This document shows, piece after piece, positions 6,346 through 15,478 of a DNA stretch of 56,393 nt. Each line of letters opens with the position of its first letter. Positions within the stretch are counted from its first letter, which is position 1. Made by a program: the position numbers and the translations under genes. The DNA lies in the NCBI GenBank assembly GCA_023138875.1, contig JAGLOO010000036.1:1-56393 (forward strand). Direction: 5' to 3'. The notes under the pieces were generated by a model. It saw only the letters and a list, made by a program, of their open reading frames with translations. It searched no databases and was not told the origin of the DNA. This DNA comes from Bacteroidales bacterium (GTDB lineage Bacteria; Bacteroidota; Bacteroidia; Bacteroidales; GCA-2748055).

Positions 6346-7986
6346 TTACTTCACAAGATCGGGGATCACCTTTCCCGATGCATTTTCAGGCATGGAGATT
6401 TCAAGGAAATAAGCGATTGTGGCAGCAATATCCGTGGGTGAAACCTCGTAGGGAATGGTCACGCGGTTTATCTTCCACCCATAAAAGATCAGCGGTACAT
6501 GCGGACCGAATTTGAATTCGGTAAACCCATTCCTCCCCACACTGCTGTGTTCCACCCAACCGGGAGTCAGGTAGATAATCACATCGCCCGACCGTTTCTG
6601 GTGGTAACTGTTCTGGATCCTTTCATACACCCCGTCGGTGAAGTTGTTGCGCTGCAACACATAGGCCTGAAGTGCATTGGACACACCTCCCATCTGGATC
6701 ATGAACCTTGCTACGCGGTCCTGCACCTCCTCCAGTGAAAGCCTGGAGTCTTCAATGAGCTGGTGGTTCAGATAGATCTGCTGTGCATAATAGAATTTCA
6801 CCCAGTCGCCCTGTCCATAGATGGCATTCAGGTATGATTTCAGGAGCGAAATGCTGCTCCGGTAATTAAAGAATCCTGCGGGGATCCGGCTTTCTGCCAG
6901 GTACCGGGGATCGTCGGCCAGGGCATTTTCGGCCGTAACGTAGACCAGTACATTTTCCAGTCCCAGCTGGTCATCCAGGAATTCCAGCAGATGGGCGATG
7001 TCCTGATCCAGCCGAAGGTAAGTATCCTGCATTTCCACCGACCAGGTACTGTACTTGTCTGCCAGGTACTTGGTGGTATTGAACCCAATGTGGATCATGT
7101 CACTGACACCCCGCTGACCCAGCTCCTCGTTCACGATGGCTGCAATGGCCAGATCCTTGGTAAAGGTATTTCCCCAGGGGGTGGACATGAGTACGCTGTA
7201 ATCGGTTTCTGAACGGTCCCTGGAACTGATCCGGGAAAGCTCATAGGGAAAGGTGATCTGTCCGTTGAATCCGGTCTCATAGGGATTGTTATCAAGCATG
7301 CTCTCGCTGTACTCAGCAATGGGAAGCAAAGGTTCCCAGGTCCTTTCCAGGTAGATGTCCTGGTATTTTTTCTCGTTGAAATCTTTTACCCAGCCGGGGA
7401 GAGAATCCGCATAATAACTGTTGGTGATCCAGGAGGCCGTGGCGGGATCCATCCAGTAGGCGCCCGTGGCTGTATGTCCCGACATGAGGACTGCTGCCTG
7501 TGGGTCCATGGAAACACCGATCGACCGGGACTTAAAGCGGCTGATTACACGCAACTCATCGGCCAGGGTACGGCTGTACAGCAACACAGGGGAATACTGA
7601 CCTGTACCATAGGATCCTTCGATGGTGGTTTGCTCTGCATCATCCAGACTGTAGATGATCTGGTTGGAGAGGCGCTCATACCAGAAATCGGAAACGATCC
7701 CGTGTGCATTGGGTTTGGCACCGGTGGAAATGGAGGCATACCCCACAGATGGTTCGGTGATCAGGTAATTGTACCTGGCATTTTTGCAGTTGGCCCCTGT
7801 GGAAGCCATCTTCCGGAAACCTCCGTCACCGAATTTTTCCCAGTACACAGAAAGATAATCATACCGCATCCCCGAGACGGTGATACCTACTACCAATTTG
7901 GGTTTCTGGGAAGGGATCTTCTGTCCGGAAACCGTGAAGGCACAGGCGATTAGAATCGACATTAAATAAATGGTTCGCAACCTCAT
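6346..7986 (-). CDS. Alkaline phosphatase PafA-like protein with degenerate active site
   Basis: Exported protein with a signal peptide ending near SGQ and the overall PafA/nucleotide-pyrophosphatase fold: HGIVSDFWY, FTKDLAIAA and QDTYLRLDQDI are all recognisable. The catalytic set is largely gone. Numbering from the ATG at 7986, the first metal Asp of the usual VVDQMR is Ser38, the nucleophile Thr aligns with Pro79, the D-x3-H metal pair reads Lys306 and Asp310, and the TADHG pair reads Glu353-Asn354. Only the final His496 (GPHVPL) remains. A TTG precedes the ATG. It is 51 bases downstream of transketolase on the same strand. Likely a binding or scaffolding pseudoenzyme rather than a phosphatase. 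Confidence 0.82.
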   Translation of the reverse strand: MRLRTIYLMSILIACAFTVSGQKIPSQKPKLVVGITVSGMRYDYLSVYWEKFGDGGFRKMASTGANCKNARYNYLITEPSVGYASISTGAKPNAHGIVSDFWYERLSNQIIYSLDDAEQTTIEGSYGTGQYSPVLLYSRTLADELRVISRFKSRSIGVSMDPQAAVLMSGHTATGAYWMDPATASWITNSYYADSLPGWVKDFNEKKYQDIYLERTWEPLLPIAEYSESMLDNNPYETGFNGQITFPYELSRISSRDRSETDYSVLMSTPWGNTFTKDLAIAAIVNEELGQRGVSDMIHIGFNTTKYLADKYSTWSVEMQDTYLRLDQDIAHLLEFLDDQLGLENVLVYVTAENALADDPRYLAESRIPAGFFNYRSSISLLKSYLNAIYGQGDWVKFYYAQQIYLNHQLIEDSRLSLEEVQDRVARFMIQMGGVSNALQAYVLQRNNFTDGVYERIQNSYHQKRSGDVIIYLTPGWVEHSSVGRNGFTEFKFGPHVPLIFYGWKINRVTIPYEVSPTDIAATIAYFLEISMPENASGKVIPDLVK

Positions 7987-8040
7987 CAATTTCGCAACTT
8001 AAATCATCAATAAATGCTCCTGGCTTCCTCAGCAGCGGCT

Positions 8041-10080
8041 TTAGATCCCCAGCATATCAATCACCTGTCTGTATACATTCTCACCGGTAAAGCCCAGTTT
8101 CTCATCCAGCACATTGTATGGCGCAGAGTAACCAAAACTTTCCAGTCCAAATACTTTCCCATGCGCGCCCACCAGTCCCTGTAGGGTTACCGGCAATCCT
8201 GCGGTCATCCCAAATACAGGAATTCCTGCGGGAATGACACGCTCCTGGTATTCCTGCTCCTGGTCCCTGAAAACTCCTTCCGAGATCACAGAGACAATCC
8301 TGACCTTCAGATCTTTTCTCTCCTGTAGCAGGTCAGCTCCTGACAGCAGGGTGGCCACTTCCGAACCGGAGGCCACCATCACCACATCGGGGGTTCCTTT
8401 ACAATCCCTTGCCACATAGGCTCCTTTTTCTGCCTGGAGGGCATCTGTGTACCTGTCGGAACCGGGTTGGGTGGGCACATCAGGGATCCCCTGCCTCGAC
8501 AGGATCAGGGCTGTAGGGGTGGTATCGTTTTCCAGGGCCATCTTCCAGGCCACGGTGGTTTCTAAGGCATCGGCGGGCCTGAGGACCATCATGGAGCGTT
8601 TCCCATGGTGGTTCTTAAGGTGCTCCAGCAATCTGATCTGAGCCTCCTGCTCCACAGGCTGGTGGGTCGGACCATCTTCGCCCACCCTGAATGCATCGTG
8701 GGTCCATACATATTTCACCGGCAACTGCATGAGTGCGGCCATACGTGCGGCCGGTTTCATATAGTCGCTGAATACAAAGAAGGTACCGATCACCGGGATC
8801 ACACCTCCGTGAAGGGCCATGCCGTTGGCAATGGATGCCATGGTAAGCTCACACACCCCCGCCTGGAGGAAGGAACCGGTGAAATCGCCATTGGTAAAAG
8901 CGGTGGTGTTTTTCAGATAACCATCGGTCTTGTCGCTGTTGGAAAGGTCGGCCGAAGCCACGATCAGGTTCTCCACCTTTCCTGCCAGGCTGGCCAGTAC
9001 CGCTCCGGAAGCGCCGCGTGTCGCTGCACCTGATTTTTGTTCGATGGCTGCAAAATCGATCTCCGGAAGAATTCCCGAAAGGAACTGATGGAGTTTAGCT
9101 GCAAGTTCGGGATTGGCTTTCTCCCAGGCTGCCTGTACTGCCTTTTTCTCAGCTGCCTGTTTACGTTTTTCATCCAGCACCTTTTCATAGGCGGCTTTCA
9201 CTTCGGGGAAGATCGCAAAGGGATTGTGAGGATCACCTCCCAGGTTCTCAATGGATTTCTCAAAGGAAGCACCCGCGGCTGACAGGGGCATCCCATGCAT
9301 AGAGGTCTGTCCCTCAAAATTGGCACCATCCTCATCCACAGCACCTTTACCCATGACCGTCTTCCCGATAATCAGTGTGGGCCTTTTCTTCTCTTCCTGA
9401 GCCAACTGCAGGGCATCGTATATCTGTGCGGGATCATTGCCGTTGATGGTCAGCACATGCCAGTTCCAGGCTTCATATTTTTTAGCTGTATCCTCGGCCG
9501 AAACGGCCTCGGTGCGGGTAGAAAGCTGGATGTCATTGGAATCGTAGAACATCACCAGGTTGCTCAGTCCCAGGAATCCTGCAATACGTCCCGCACCCTG
9601 GGAGATCTCTTCCTGGACCCCCCCGTCGGAAATAAATGTGTAGGTTTTATGTGCCATCCAATCTCCGAAGCGCGCTACCAGGAACCTTTCGGTAATGGCA
9701 GCCCCAACAGCCATGGTATGGCCCTGACCCAGGGGTCCTGATGTATTCTCCACACCCCTTGTTACATCCACTTCGGGGTGACCGGGAGTGGGACTGCCCC
9801 ACTGGCGGAAATTGCTCACCTCATCCAGGCTGTAGTTCCCGGTGAGGGTGAGGATGCTATAGAGCATGGGCGACATATGCCCGGGATCCAGGAAAAACCG
9901 GTCCCGCATTGGCCATGCCATATCATCGGGATCAAAATTGAGGAAATGGGTATAGAGCATCTCTACGAAATCAGCTCCGCCCATGGCTCCGCCTGGGTGA
10001 CCCGATTTTGCTTTTTCAACCATGGCTGCTGAAAGGATGCGAATGTTGTCTGCTACTCTGATGTGAATCCTATTATCCAT
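8041..10080 (-). CDS. tkt: Transketolase
   Basis: Thiamine-diphosphate enzyme of the non-oxidative pentose phosphate pathway, moving two-carbon ketol units between sugar phosphates. The full-length 679-residue protein has KSGHPGGAMGGAD near the N terminus, the TPP-binding region SDGGVQEEIS followed by FYDSNDIQLS, the pyrimidine-binding domain with the HDAFRVGEDGPTHQP stretch, and a C-terminal domain from about residue 540. A TAGTTTTG promoter-like element sits about 52 bases upstream. The gene is divergent from ychF. Confidence 0.96.
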   Translation of the reverse strand: MDNRIHIRVADNIRILSAAMVEKAKSGHPGGAMGGADFVEMLYTHFLNFDPDDMAWPMRDRFFLDPGHMSPMLYSILTLTGNYSLDEVSNFRQWGSPTPGHPEVDVTRGVENTSGPLGQGHTMAVGAAITERFLVARFGDWMAHKTYTFISDGGVQEEISQGAGRIAGFLGLSNLVMFYDSNDIQLSTRTEAVSAEDTAKKYEAWNWHVLTINGNDPAQIYDALQLAQEEKKRPTLIIGKTVMGKGAVDEDGANFEGQTSMHGMPLSAAGASFEKSIENLGGDPHNPFAIFPEVKAAYEKVLDEKRKQAAEKKAVQAAWEKANPELAAKLHQFLSGILPEIDFAAIEQKSGAATRGASGAVLASLAGKVENLIVASADLSNSDKTDGYLKNTTAFTNGDFTGSFLQAGVCELTMASIANGMALHGGVIPVIGTFFVFSDYMKPAARMAALMQLPVKYVWTHDAFRVGEDGPTHQPVEQEAQIRLLEHLKNHHGKRSMMVLRPADALETTVAWKMALENDTTPTALILSRQGIPDVPTQPGSDRYTDALQAEKGAYVARDCKGTPDVVMVASGSEVATLLSGADLLQERKDLKVRIVSVISEGVFRDQEQEYQERVIPAGIPVFGMTAGLPVTLQGLVGAHGKVFGLESFGYSAPYNVLDEKLGFTGENVYRQVIDMLGI

Positions 10081-10131
10081 GCTGTTACTAGTTTCTATAT
10101 AAAAGGTTATGGTTCGTTAAAAAATGAAGCC

Positions 10132-10139
10132 CAAAACTA
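10132..10139 (-). promoter_or_regulatory. Candidate -7 element for transketolase
   Basis: Read on the minus strand this is TAGTTTTG, an exact TAnnTTTG match 52 bases before the tkt start codon. A clear -33 element was not seen at normal spacing. Confidence 0.45.
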
Positions 10140-10186
10140 CCTATTAATATTTAATTGCGAGCCATAAGGAGATAGTTCTTTTTTCG

Positions 10187-10194
10187 TATTTTTG
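10187..10194 (+). promoter_or_regulatory. Candidate -7 element for ychF
   Basis: TATTTTTG matches TAnnTTTG and lies 18 bases before the ychF start, implying a very short leader. It forms a divergent pair with the tkt element about 50 bases to its left. Confidence 0.45.
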
Positions 10195-10212
10195 AGCCAC
10201 AATTAACACATT

Positions 10213-11310
10213 ATGGCACTAAAATGCGGGATCATCGGAGTGGCCAACGTAGGTAAATCCACACTTTTCAATTGCATGTCCAATACCAAAGTGGAGACAT
10301 CAAGCTTTGCCTTCACTTCAAACAAATCCAATGTGGGTGTGGTTAGCGTACCCGATCCCAGGCTGTATAACCTGGAGAACTTTCAGTCCACCGACCGGGT
10401 GATCCCCGCCACGGTGGATATTGTGGATATCCCGGGCCTTGCAAAGGGGGCCAGTCAGGGTGAGGGTGTGGGAAACAAATTCCTGTCCGACATCCGGAAT
10501 ACAGATGCACTGATCCATGTCCTGAGGTGCTTTGATGATGACGGGCTGCCCCATATCGACGGATCGGTGAATCCGGTCCGGGACATAGAGACCATCAACC
10601 TGGAGCTCCAGGCAAAGGACCTGGAAGCGGTGGAGAAGAAGATGGAAAGGCTGGCCAAGATTGCCAAATCGGGTGACAAAGATGCGCGGAGGGGTATCGA
10701 GGTACTGGAACAATACAGGGTACACCTTGAGGATTTTCAGAATGCCCGGACCCTGGAGGTAAGCGACACCGACCTGAAACATGTGGAGGATATGTTCCTG
10801 CTTACCAGCAAACCCGTGATGTATGTGTGTAATGTGGAAGATGAATCGGCCCTGACGGGCAATGCATACGTGGACAAGGTAAAGGAATTTCTGGACGATG
10901 AGCAGACGCAGATCCTGGTGATAGCCGCCCGGCTGGAATCGGAGATTGCCGAACTGGAGGAGGAGGTTGACCGGAAGGAGTTCCTGGACGATGCCGGCCT
11001 GGAGGAGCCGGGAGTGAATAAGCTGATCCGTTCCGCCTACTCCATGCTGAACCTGGTCTCTTTCTTCACGATAGGCCCCAAAGAAATCAGGGCATGGACC
11101 ATCCGGAAGGGAACCCTTGCCCCCGCAGCAGCCGGGGCCATCCACTCCGACCTTCAGCGCGGATTTATCCGGGCCGAGGTGATGAAATATGAAGATTTTA
11201 TCTCCCTGGGATCGGAACAGGCCTGCAAAGAACAGGGTAAGCTTTCGGTAGAAGGGAAGAACTACGTGGTGAAAGAAGCCGACATCCTGCACATCCTGTT
11301 TAACGTCTGA
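10213..11310 (+). CDS. ychF: Ribosome-binding ATPase YchF (Obg family)
   Basis: Universally conserved Obg-family P-loop NTPase that binds ribosomes and prefers ATP. The P-loop is GVANVGKST. The usual G4 motif NKxD is replaced by NVED, which is the family hallmark that shifts specificity to ATP. G3 is DIPGLAKGASQGEG. A coiled-coil insertion (about 130-180) and a C-terminal TGS domain from about residue 280 complete the normal 365-residue architecture. The next gene starts one base after its stop, suggesting cotranscription with an exported peptidase of unrelated function. Confidence 0.96.
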   Translation: MALKCGIIGVANVGKSTLFNCMSNTKVETSSFAFTSNKSNVGVVSVPDPRLYNLENFQSTDRVIPATVDIVDIPGLAKGASQGEGVGNKFLSDIRNTDALIHVLRCFDDDGLPHIDGSVNPVRDIETINLELQAKDLEAVEKKMERLAKIAKSGDKDARRGIEVLEQYRVHLEDFQNARTLEVSDTDLKHVEDMFLLTSKPVMYVCNVEDESALTGNAYVDKVKEFLDDEQTQILVIAARLESEIAELEEEVDRKEFLDDAGLEEPGVNKLIRSAYSMLNLVSFFTIGPKEIRAWTIRKGTLAPAAAGAIHSDLQRGFIRAEVMKYEDFISLGSEQACKEQGKLSVEGKNYVVKEADILHILFNV

Positions 11311-11311
11311 C

Positions 11312-12841
11312 ATGCGTTTGCACGCACTCATTAATTATCTTTTAGAGAAGCGCTTATTGGCCTTTCTTGCCGGACTGATGATCCTGTCTGCCTTGTCCGC
11401 CCAGTGGCGGCAGGTGCAGTTCGACGACAGCGACATGGCCCTTGACCTCACCGAGGCGTTCACCTTTCAGAAATATCCCACCTACCACCAGTATGTGGAA
11501 ATGATGCAGACCTATGCGCAGGATTACCCTGGTATTTGCCGGCTTGACACCTTTGGCACCTCGGTGAACGGACGCCTGTTGCTGGCCCTGAAGATCAGCG
11601 ACAATCCGGAACTGGCCGAACCGGAGGCGAATTTCCTCTACTCTTCCACCATGCACGGGGATGAACTGGTGGGATACGTCCTTATGCTCAGGCTTGCCGG
11701 CCATTTGCTGAAAGGCTATGGGACAGATCCGGAAGTAACGGGTCTGGTGGACAGCCTTTCGATCTGGATCAACCCGCTGGCCAATCCCGACGGCAGTTAC
11801 TCCCAGGACAACAATTTGTCCCTTAAAAATTCAACCCGTCGGAATGCGGACGGAATCGACCTGAACCGGGATTTTCCCGACCCTTCAAAAGCCGAATCCG
11901 GTGACACTACCGGCCGGACCCGGGAGAACCAGGCCATGATGCACTTCATGAAGAAGAACGGATTCACCCTTTCGGCCAACATTCACAGCGGTGCCGAGGT
12001 GGTGAATTACCCGTGGGACCATACCTATGATCTGCATGCGGATGATCCCTGGTACCGGTTTGTATCCAGGGAGTATGCCGATGAGGCCAGGGCGGTTGAT
12101 CCGGGATACATGAGTGATTGGGTGGATGGGATAACCAACGGTGCACAATGGTACCGGATCTATGGTGGTCGACAGGATTATGTGAATTATTACCTGGAGG
12201 GACGGGAGGTAACACTGGAACTTTCCAATGCATACCGCCTGGGTTCCGACTACCTGGAAGAATTCTGGGATAAGAATGAAAGGTCACTGCTCAACTACAT
12301 GGCCCAGAGTATGTACGGAATCAGGGGCAGGATAAGCGACCGGGAGAGCGGAGATCTGGTAAGTGCCCGCATCTTCATTCCCGGCCACGACAACGCCTCC
12401 TCGGTGGTGCATAGCTTTGCAGACCATGGGGACTTTTACCGCCTCATCAGGGAGGGGGTGTATGATGTGGTGGTCTCGGCCCAGGGCTACCTCAATGATA
12501 CCCTCAGGGGAGTGACGGTCACCGACTATACGGCCACCTACCTGGACATCCGATTGGAGATGGATCCCAAAGCCGGACTAACCTCCGAACTCTCAGCTGC
12601 TGGATTCAGGCTCTATCCCAATCCGGCCTCCAGCCGGCTCATTGTGGAACCGCATCACGTACAGCCCGGACCCTTAGAGATGAAGGTGATTTCTACGGAC
12701 GGACAGCTGCATTGGCACCGGACCTTTTATTATGCCGGTCACCCGGTTACCCTCAACACCGAAGCATTGCCCGAAGGATTGTACATCCTCAGGATCAATT
12801 CCGCCGAGCTTTCCCGGAGCATAAGATTCATCAAGCAGTAA
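11312..12841 (+). CDS. Secreted M14 zinc carboxypeptidase with T9SS type A sorting domain
   Basis: A 509-residue exported metallopeptidase. A signal peptide (about 1-30, ending ALSAQ) is followed by a complete M14 catalytic domain: zinc ligands His115 and Glu118 in MHGDE and His225 in NIHSG, substrate-binding NR in DLNRDFP (185-186), and the general base Glu303 in TLELS. A beta-sandwich carboxypeptidase-regulatory-like domain follows (about 335-415). The last 75 or so residues form a T9SS type A sorting domain with LYPNPASS, a GLYILRI strand and a terminal IRFIKQ. It should be carried across the outer membrane by T9SS and released or anchored after domain cleavage. The ATG starts one base past ychF. 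Confidence 0.93.
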   Translation: MRLHALINYLLEKRLLAFLAGLMILSALSAQWRQVQFDDSDMALDLTEAFTFQKYPTYHQYVEMMQTYAQDYPGICRLDTFGTSVNGRLLLALKISDNPELAEPEANFLYSSTMHGDELVGYVLMLRLAGHLLKGYGTDPEVTGLVDSLSIWINPLANPDGSYSQDNNLSLKNSTRRNADGIDLNRDFPDPSKAESGDTTGRTRENQAMMHFMKKNGFTLSANIHSGAEVVNYPWDHTYDLHADDPWYRFVSREYADEARAVDPGYMSDWVDGITNGAQWYRIYGGRQDYVNYYLEGREVTLELSNAYRLGSDYLEEFWDKNERSLLNYMAQSMYGIRGRISDRESGDLVSARIFIPGHDNASSVVHSFADHGDFYRLIREGVYDVVVSAQGYLNDTLRGVTVTDYTATYLDIRLEMDPKAGLTSELSAAGFRLYPNPASSRLIVEPHHVQPGPLEMKVISTDGQLHWHRTFYYAGHPVTLNTEALPEGLYILRINSAELSRSIRFIKQ

Positions 12842-12947
12842 CCCACATCAGCTGTTTGTAACTTGACCGGCCATCTTGGTTCGATTTTTGTATTTTTAGC
12901 TGAGAATCAGCAGCATGTCTGAATAAATATCTATCAAGAATCAACGC

Positions 12948-14345
12948 ATGACCAGAAGACCAACCGGAATTATTCCTGCACTCCTGATGCTGACAGCCCT
13001 TCTGTTTACACCCGTCCTTCAGGCACAGGAGGTCACCACAGGATATAAACCCAAATCGAGGATCCTTTTTATTTTTGATGCCTCCAACAGCATGGCCGGA
13101 CAGTGGGACGGTGCCCGCAAGATCGATATCGCCCGGGAGATCCTGGAGGACATGGTCGACAGCCTGGAGCAGATGTCCAATGTGGAGATGGCCCTTCGCA
13201 TTTACGGACACCAGAGTCCGGTGCCTCCCCAGGATTGTAATGATACCAAGCTGGAGGTTCCCTTCGGTCCTAATAACGCTTCACGGATCAGGCAGAAACT
13301 CCGGTTTATCAATCCCAAGGGCACCACCCCCATCGCCTATTCACTGGAACTGGCTCCGGATGATTTCCCCCCGTGCGGGAATTGCCGGAATATCATCCTG
13401 TTGATCACCGACGGGGTGGAAGCGTGTGAGGGTGATCCCTGCGCGGTCTCCCTTCGGCTCCAGAAAAAAGGGATCATTCTGAGGCCGTTCGTGATCGGCA
13501 TAGGAACCGATCCCGGATTTCGGGAAACCTTCAACTGCATTGGCGAGTATTACAATGCCCCCAACAAAAAGCAATTCAGGGAGGCCCTCAAGGTGGTCAT
13601 TGCCCAGGCCCTCAATGCCACCAGTGTGCAGGTGAACCTGCTGGACACCAAGCAGCGGCCCACCGAAACAGATGTAAATGTGGTTTTTTATGACCGTTTT
13701 TCGGATGTGATCCGGTACAACATGATCCATACCATCAACAGCAAAGGCAATCCGGATACACTCTCGCTTGACCACCTGAGTACTTACAATGTGAAGGTCC
13801 AGACCATTCCACCTGTCACCATCGACAGCATCAGGCTAGTCACCGGGCGCCACAATACCATAGGCATTGATGCCCCACAGGGTTACCTGCATGTGAGGAC
13901 CAGCCGGGGAAAAGCATATGACAATGAGAAAATCCTGGTAAAGAAGGCCAATGATCCGCGAACCATCAATATCCAGGAGATGGGGAACGTGGGCAAATAC
14001 ATCGTGGGTGCCTATGACCTGGAAATTCCCATCTATCCCCTTATGATGGTGGAGGATGTGGAGATACTGCAGAGCTACACCACAACAGTGGAGATCCCGG
14101 CTCCGGGTTATGTCACCTTCACGGCGCTGCAGCCGGGAGCAGGAACGCTGTACCAGCTTACTCCCGAAGGAGACCAGGTCTGGGTAATGAACCTTCAGGA
14201 GAACAGAAAGACCCAGGGGTATTATCTCCAGCCCGGCTCATACAGGGTGGTTTTCCGGCGGGCTGACCTGAGGTCCACTTCATTCAGCCTTGTGAGGGAT
14301 TTGGAAGTGGATTCAGGATCCTCTGAAACCGTTAAGTTTTATTAG
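12948..14345 (+). CDS. Exported von Willebrand factor A domain protein
   Basis: The 465-residue protein begins with a signal peptide (about 1-27, ending LQAQ). A vWA domain (about 38-230) has an intact MIDAS: Asp44, Ser46 and Ser48 in DASNS, the GTTPIAYSL Thr, and the LLITDG Asp. The domain is cysteine-rich for its class, with QDCND, FPPCGNC, EACEGDPC and NCIGEYYN suggesting disulphide bonds in the periplasm. The C-terminal half (about 235-465) looks all-beta and is of unrecognised family. No sorting domain is visible, so it is probably periplasmic. Ligand and function are not known. Confidence 0.85.
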   Translation: MTRRPTGIIPALLMLTALLFTPVLQAQEVTTGYKPKSRILFIFDASNSMAGQWDGARKIDIAREILEDMVDSLEQMSNVEMALRIYGHQSPVPPQDCNDTKLEVPFGPNNASRIRQKLRFINPKGTTPIAYSLELAPDDFPPCGNCRNIILLITDGVEACEGDPCAVSLRLQKKGIILRPFVIGIGTDPGFRETFNCIGEYYNAPNKKQFREALKVVIAQALNATSVQVNLLDTKQRPTETDVNVVFYDRFSDVIRYNMIHTINSKGNPDTLSLDHLSTYNVKVQTIPPVTIDSIRLVTGRHNTIGIDAPQGYLHVRTSRGKAYDNEKILVKKANDPRTINIQEMGNVGKYIVGAYDLEIPIYPLMMVEDVEILQSYTTTVEIPAPGYVTFTALQPGAGTLYQLTPEGDQVWVMNLQENRKTQGYYLQPGSYRVVFRRADLRSTSFSLVRDLEVDSGSSETVKFY

Positions 14346-14459
14346 TGCCTGCAAGAAACGAATTTACGAGCTCAACGAAGTTAAAACGGCAGAAAAATGA
14401 AGTGGCTGAGTTAAACCTTTCGAAAACCAGTAAGTCAAACCACCAAATCTTGCTTGAGA

Positions 14460-15008
14460 ATGCCGGAATGGGATGACAGGGAAATCATTGAAGGAATAAA
14501 GGTCCCGGGTAAAGAGGAACTTGCTTTTAACCAGCTGGTGTTCAAGTACCAGGAGAGGTTGTACTGGCATATCAGGAAAATCGTAATCGCCCATGAGGAT
14601 GCCGATGATGTCCTGCAGAACACCTATTTAAAGACGTGGAGATCACTGCCCAAATTCCGTTCCGATTCCAGCCTGTTCACATGGCTATACCGCATTGCCA
14701 CCAATGAAGCACTCACATTTTTGAAGCAGAAAAAGAGGAAAGGGTTTGTTCCATGGGCGGATGTGGAGAACAGGATGGGCGAAGTACTTGAGTCGGATCC
14801 CTGGTTTAACGGTGATGAGATACAGCTGAAGTTGCAGCAGGCTATTCTGAAACTGCCTAAAAAACAAAGAGTTGTATTTAACATGAAATATTTTGACGAA
14901 ATGAAATACAAGGAGATGTCGGAGATACTGGATACCTCGGTGGGAGCACTGAAGGCCTCCTATCACCATGCTGTCAAAAAAATTGAGGCGATGCTGGGCG
15001 ATGATTAA
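14460..15008 (+). CDS. ECF-type RNA polymerase sigma factor
   Basis: About 182 residues with the two-domain ECF layout. Region 2 contains EDADDVLQNTYLKTWRSL and the FRSDSSLFTWLYRIA segment. Region 4 contains LPKKQRVVFNMKYFDEM and a helix-turn-helix ending AYHHA-like in GALKASYHHAVKKIE. The ATG at 14460 is preferred over a TTG two codons earlier. Two small envelope proteins follow within 50 and 20 bases on the same strand, a common Bacteroidota arrangement for a sigma factor and its membrane regulator. The target promoters cannot be predicted here. Confidence 0.92.
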   Translation: MPEWDDREIIEGIKVPGKEELAFNQLVFKYQERLYWHIRKIVIAHEDADDVLQNTYLKTWRSLPKFRSDSSLFTWLYRIATNEALTFLKQKKRKGFVPWADVENRMGEVLESDPWFNGDEIQLKLQQAILKLPKKQRVVFNMKYFDEMKYKEMSEILDTSVGALKASYHHAVKKIEAMLGDD

Positions 15009-15053
15009 ACCTTTTTTCATCATAAAGGTCTAACCAATAACTGTATAAAAAAA

Positions 15054-15461
15054 ATGACAAAGGACAACAAGAAGCAAAATCCATTCAGTGTACCTGAAGG
15101 CTACTTTGAAAGCTTTCCCGGAAAGCTGCAGGAGCGGATCAGGGAGATGGAGGAAACACGTGTCCCTGTACGAAAGATCGGCAGATCTTCAGGATTCAGG
15201 CTGGCCCTTGCAGCAGCCATTCTGGGAGTGGCACTGATCAGCTATTCCATTATCCGGATCACCATTGTGAATTATGGCAGGTTGCCCGATTACACCGATA
15301 TTGCACTGCTGGAGGAGATGGGCATTATTGATGACGACAGTTACCTGGTTGGTTTTTTGGAAACCGGGGCTGAGATCCTGGACGAAGAGGAGGCATATAT
15401 GAGCCAGGCCATGGAATATCTTGCGCTCAATAATGTGGAAATGGATCTTATATTTGAATAA
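15054..15461 (+). CDS. Small single-pass membrane protein, putative anti-sigma partner
   Basis: The 135-residue protein starts with a cytoplasmic stretch containing NPFSVPEGYFESFP, a motif often seen in small proteins next to Bacteroidota ECF sigma genes. One transmembrane helix follows (about 62-82, LALAAAILGVALISYSI), then an acidic periplasmic tail rich in Asp and Glu. Topology and location right after the sigma factor suggest it holds or tunes that sigma factor, but no zinc-binding anti-sigma motif is present. The role is inferred from context. Confidence 0.75.
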   Translation: MTKDNKKQNPFSVPEGYFESFPGKLQERIREMEETRVPVRKIGRSSGFRLALAAAILGVALISYSIIRITIVNYGRLPDYTDIALLEEMGIIDDDSYLVGFLETGAEILDEEEAYMSQAMEYLALNNVEMDLIFE

Positions 15462-15478
15462 GCAAAAGAGATTGGATC

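Noticed and set aside
10318-11331. A 337-codon open frame on the minus strand opposite ychF
   Set aside because: It is antisense to a fully conserved ychF. Its translation is rich in His, Gln and Leu with no domain pattern, as expected from a codon-biased shadow.
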